Assembly (NCBI GenBank): GCA_964544305.1
Contig: CAZJAZ010000007.1
Location: forward strand, 1-64,000
Direction: 5' to 3'
DNA: 64,000 nucleotides
From: JAFDWI01 sp964544305
GTDB taxonomy: Bacteria; Actinomycetota; Acidimicrobiia; Acidimicrobiales; Iamiaceae
Every line of letters starts with the position of its first letter. Positions within the stretch are counted from its first letter, which is position 1. Positions 62,037 to 64,000 of this stretch are shown piece after piece. The notes under the pieces are model-generated. The model was not told the DNA's origin. It did no database searches and was given only the letters and a program-made list of their open reading frames with translations. The position numbers and the translations under genes were made by a program.

Positions 62037-62698
62037 GTAAACGTATCGGGGTAATCTTGTTTCCTGGATCAAACTGTGAGTTTGATGTTGCTCATGCACT
62101 GGAAGCGCTTGGTGCGGACTGCGAAATAGTTTGGCACGGTGACCGCAAACTTGATGGCATTGATGCTGTCGTGATCCCAGGTGGATTTGCACATGGTGAT
62201 TACCTTCGCCCTGGTGCAATCGCCCGCTTTTCTCCAATTATGGATTCGGTAGGTTCCTTTGCTCGTTCCGGTGGCCCGGTACTTGGGATTTGCAATGGTT
62301 TCCAGGTCTTGACCGAAGCAGGCCTGTTGCCAGGGGCATTGCAAAAGAACAAGGGGTTGAAGTTTCTTTGTGCTCCAGCGCTTTTAGAAGTCTCGTCAAC
62401 GAATTCAATTCTCACAAACGCGACGCAAACGGGTGCGAAATTGCGTATCCCGATCAATCATTTTGAAGGAAATTACACCTGTTCACCCGACACGCTTGCG
62501 GCTCTCATTGAGACGGATCGCATCATTTTGCGCTACGTCGAGAACCCAAATGGCTCGATGGGTGATATCGCTGGTATCACAAACGAACAACGCAATGTGG
62601 TGGGGCTTATGCCGCACCCAGAACGCGCAATGAGCGAATTGGTAGGCTCAACGGACGGTGTGCCTCTGCTCCAGAGCCTTTTGGATTGGACCAAGTAG
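62033..62698 (+). CDS. purQ: Phosphoribosylformylglycinamidine synthase subunit PurQ
   Basis: This 221-residue class I glutamine amidotransferase supplies ammonia to PurL. The catalytic Cys is in PVLGICNGFQVLTEAGLLPGAL, the oxyanion Gly-rich part in VVIPGGFAHGDYLRPGAIARF, and the His-Glu of the triad in LMPHPERAMSEL. The start is GTG at 62033 and overlaps purS. Length is normal. The gene ends two bases before the convergent MARGPKT protein stop, leaving no terminator space. Confidence 0.96.
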   Translation: MSKRIGVILFPGSNCEFDVAHALEALGADCEIVWHGDRKLDGIDAVVIPGGFAHGDYLRPGAIARFSPIMDSVGSFARSGGPVLGICNGFQVLTEAGLLPGALQKNKGLKFLCAPALLEVSSTNSILTNATQTGAKLRIPINHFEGNYTCSPDTLAALIETDRIILRYVENPNGSMGDIAGITNEQRNVVGLMPHPERAMSELVGSTDGVPLLQSLLDWTK

Positions 62699-62700
62699 GG

Positions 62701-63108
62701 CTAACCGCGAGGAACGTCTGCTTTGTTGAGCACTGCAGCAGGCACGCCGAGTTCACGCCATGCCGCATACGAAATACCCATGCGCTGGGAGTACGTCTTC
62801 GCGTTCACAATAAATCCTGCTTCAAGGTCGCTCAAATCAACAACATCTTTTGGCGCGTTCAGTTCTTTGGTGAGGTCCATGCGCTCTTGAATGAGCGACA
62901 CTCTTTTGAGCGCTGAAACTGTCGGAAATTCGAGCTCAATTTGTGCGAGACGCTTTTCAATACTCTCTTTGGTGCGACGGCGCCCACGCCGAGGCCGGTT
63001 CGCTTCGAGGGCTTCAAGATATGCCTTGATTGGTCGGCTGGTTGCCCGACCTTCTGCCAGGGCAGCTTTGTGTTCATCGGTCATCGGGGTTTTGGGTCCT
63101 CTTGCCAT
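62701..63108 (-). CDS. Conserved actinobacterial small protein (MARGPKT type)
   Basis: This 135-residue basic protein begins MARGPKTPMTDEHKAALAEGR and continues with KAYLEALEANRPRRGRRRTKESIEKRLAQIE. The second half is helical (LIQERMDLTKEL, DVVDLSDLEAGFIVNAKTYSQRMGISYAAWRELGVP). I recall it as a widespread uncharacterised family of Actinobacteria, and the Arg-rich GRRRTKES may contact nucleic acid; both are from memory, not proven here. The start is set at ATG 63108; upstream residues are not needed. It is divergent from the crotonase at 63160 with 51 bases between. Confidence 0.75.
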   Translation of the reverse strand: MARGPKTPMTDEHKAALAEGRATSRPIKAYLEALEANRPRRGRRRTKESIEKRLAQIELEFPTVSALKRVSLIQERMDLTKELNAPKDVVDLSDLEAGFIVNAKTYSQRMGISYAAWRELGVPAAVLNKADVPRG

Positions 63109-63159
63109 ACGTCTACCATGACATTTTCGCTCGATTATTTGCAAGTAATGGAGGCAGAA

Positions 63160-63963
63160 ATGTCGAATCTAAATATTGAAGATTTCGGACGAATCCGTCG
63201 TCTTACTCTGTGTCGCGAACAGGCGTTGAATGCATTTGACAACGCGCTGTATTTCGACTTGACGAATGCTTTGGTTGAAGCGAGGGAAGATCCCGATGTG
63301 GCCGTTGTTGTGCTGAATGGAAAAGGACGGGCCTTTTCTGTCGGACAAGATATGGCAGACATGGCACAGATCGGTCAAAGCGTCCAAGGCGGTGACGCGC
63401 ATGGTGACCGTGAGGTCATTTCAGGGTTCCCCGGTCTCCTCGATGCGGTTGAAGTCTTTGACAAGCCGTTGCTCGCGGGGGTGAATGGGCTTGGTGTCGG
63501 CCTCGGTTTCACCATATTGGCCCATTGTGATCTCGTGGTTATGGCCGACGACGCTCGGCTGCGGGCCCCGTTTTGTCCGCTTGGGGTTGCCCCGGAGGCC
63601 GCTTCAAGTGTGTTGTTTGTTGATCGGATGGGGTGGCAAAACGCGGCATGGGTGTTGTTGTCGGGTGATTGGGTCGATGCAAACCAAGCTCGTGACCTTG
63701 GAATCGCATGGAAAGTGGTACCGAGCGCAGATCTTCTGGACGTAACAATGGATGCTGCACAGCAGATCGCACAGTGGCCGATTCCGTCGCTGGTTGCGAC
63801 CAAACGAGCAATGCTCGATGGACGGGCAGATCGTGTGCGGCGGGCCCGCTCTGGTGAAGACGCAGCGTTTGAGAAGCTCATTGGTTCGCCCGCGAACATT
63901 GAAGCGGTGATGGCTTTTTTAGAAAAGCGAACGCCAGATTTTTCCCAGATCGACGGTGCTTAA
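63160..63963 (+). CDS. Enoyl-CoA hydratase/isomerase (crotonase) family protein
   Basis: This is a 267-residue crotonase-fold enzyme. Marks: RLTLCREQALNAFDNALYFDLT, VAVVVLNGKGRAFSVGQDMADMAQ (first oxyanion region), FDKPLLAGVNGLGVGLGFTILAHCDLVVMADDARLRAPFCPLGVAPE (second region). SVLFVDRMGWQNAAWVLLSGDWVDANQARDLGIAWKVV follows. The start is ATG 63160 (MSNLNIED) because GGAGG lies five bases upstream. This protein is only distantly similar to the crotonase at 1557-2387, so they are different activities or substrates. Probably involved in fatty-acid or amino-acid catabolism; specific reaction is unknown. Confidence 0.88.
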   Translation: MSNLNIEDFGRIRRLTLCREQALNAFDNALYFDLTNALVEAREDPDVAVVVLNGKGRAFSVGQDMADMAQIGQSVQGGDAHGDREVISGFPGLLDAVEVFDKPLLAGVNGLGVGLGFTILAHCDLVVMADDARLRAPFCPLGVAPEAASSVLFVDRMGWQNAAWVLLSGDWVDANQARDLGIAWKVVPSADLLDVTMDAAQQIAQWPIPSLVATKRAMLDGRADRVRRARSGEDAAFEKLIGSPANIEAVMAFLEKRTPDFSQIDGA

Positions 63964-64000
63964 CGCGAGTAACCGGTTGGTGATTCGTAAGACGTTTCGT

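Noticed and set aside
1..64000. tRNA, rRNA, tmRNA and CRISPR arrays
   Set aside because: I scanned for T-arm (GGTTCGA) signals, conserved rRNA sequences and regularly spaced repeats and found none that could be supported; small ncRNAs cannot be excluded by eye.

Overview
The window is a mid-GC chromosomal segment of an actinobacterium. My best guess is the Acidimicrobiia (Ilumatobacter- or Microthrix-like). The support is the dnaK-grpE-dnaJ-hspR operon, an EtfD-type FeS membrane reductase, MARGPKT-type and Ser/Thr-stalk proteins, and many starts that sit 6-8 nt after a TANNNT -10 box (leaderless mRNAs). Class-level placement is inference. I found no rRNA, tRNA or CRISPR array.

Layout. (1) 1-1516: an IS256-family element abutting the 3' stump of an IS30-family transposase. 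(2) 1.5-5.1 kb: catabolic genes (crotonase, D-aminoacylase-type amidohydrolase) and a GDT1 cation transporter, all on the minus strand. (3) 5.1-9.05 kb: a Ser/Thr-rich membrane protein, histidine kinase, OmpR-type regulator, DUF4956 membrane protein and VTC-domain protein. Three 7-bp repeats spaced 11 bp apart lie between the regulator and its probable target genes. (4) 9-17.3 kb: Bax1-I-like protein, PAS-GAF-GGDEF-EAL protein, a DUF4203-like protein, a three-part LPG-synthase-TM protein, an amidohydrolase and a MOSC protein. (5) 17.4-24.3 kb: envelope genes, namely a polytopic GT-C-like protein, a lipoprotein, an FG-GAP/DUF4214 protein and a DUF4397 protein with a Ser/Thr stalk. (6) 24.4-34.9 kb: MFS exporter, dcd, an apparent sigma/anti-sigma/stalk fusion, EtfD-like reductase, cyclic-nucleotide-binding protein, gpmA, a paralogue of the GT-C-like protein and a cyclopropane-fatty-acid synthase. 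(7) 35-39 kb: the dnaK operon with hspR as its last gene. (8) 39-48.5 kb: a LuxR-family ATPase divergent from a glycine-rich, Ig-repeat, LPTTG surface protein, then a K+ channel and a GT2/membrane-protein pair. (9) 48.6-51.1 kb: clpB. (10) 51.2-64 kb: a DUF2142 protein and purine genes in four blocks (purA-purD, purB, purC, purS-purQ), interleaved with a B-box zinc protein, two orphan divergent genes, a small conserved actinobacterial protein and a second crotonase.

Common threads. HspR probably controls both the dnaK operon and clpB through a shared variant of the HAIR operator. Purine synthesis runs through unlinked transcription units with little spacing. Surface and envelope functions dominate the accessory part. 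The most unusual items are the sigma/anti-sigma fusion, the VTC/DUF4956 locus with its regulator repeats, the degenerate PAP2/kinase/LPG fusion, and a perfect 24-bp-arm palindrome at 2446-2496.
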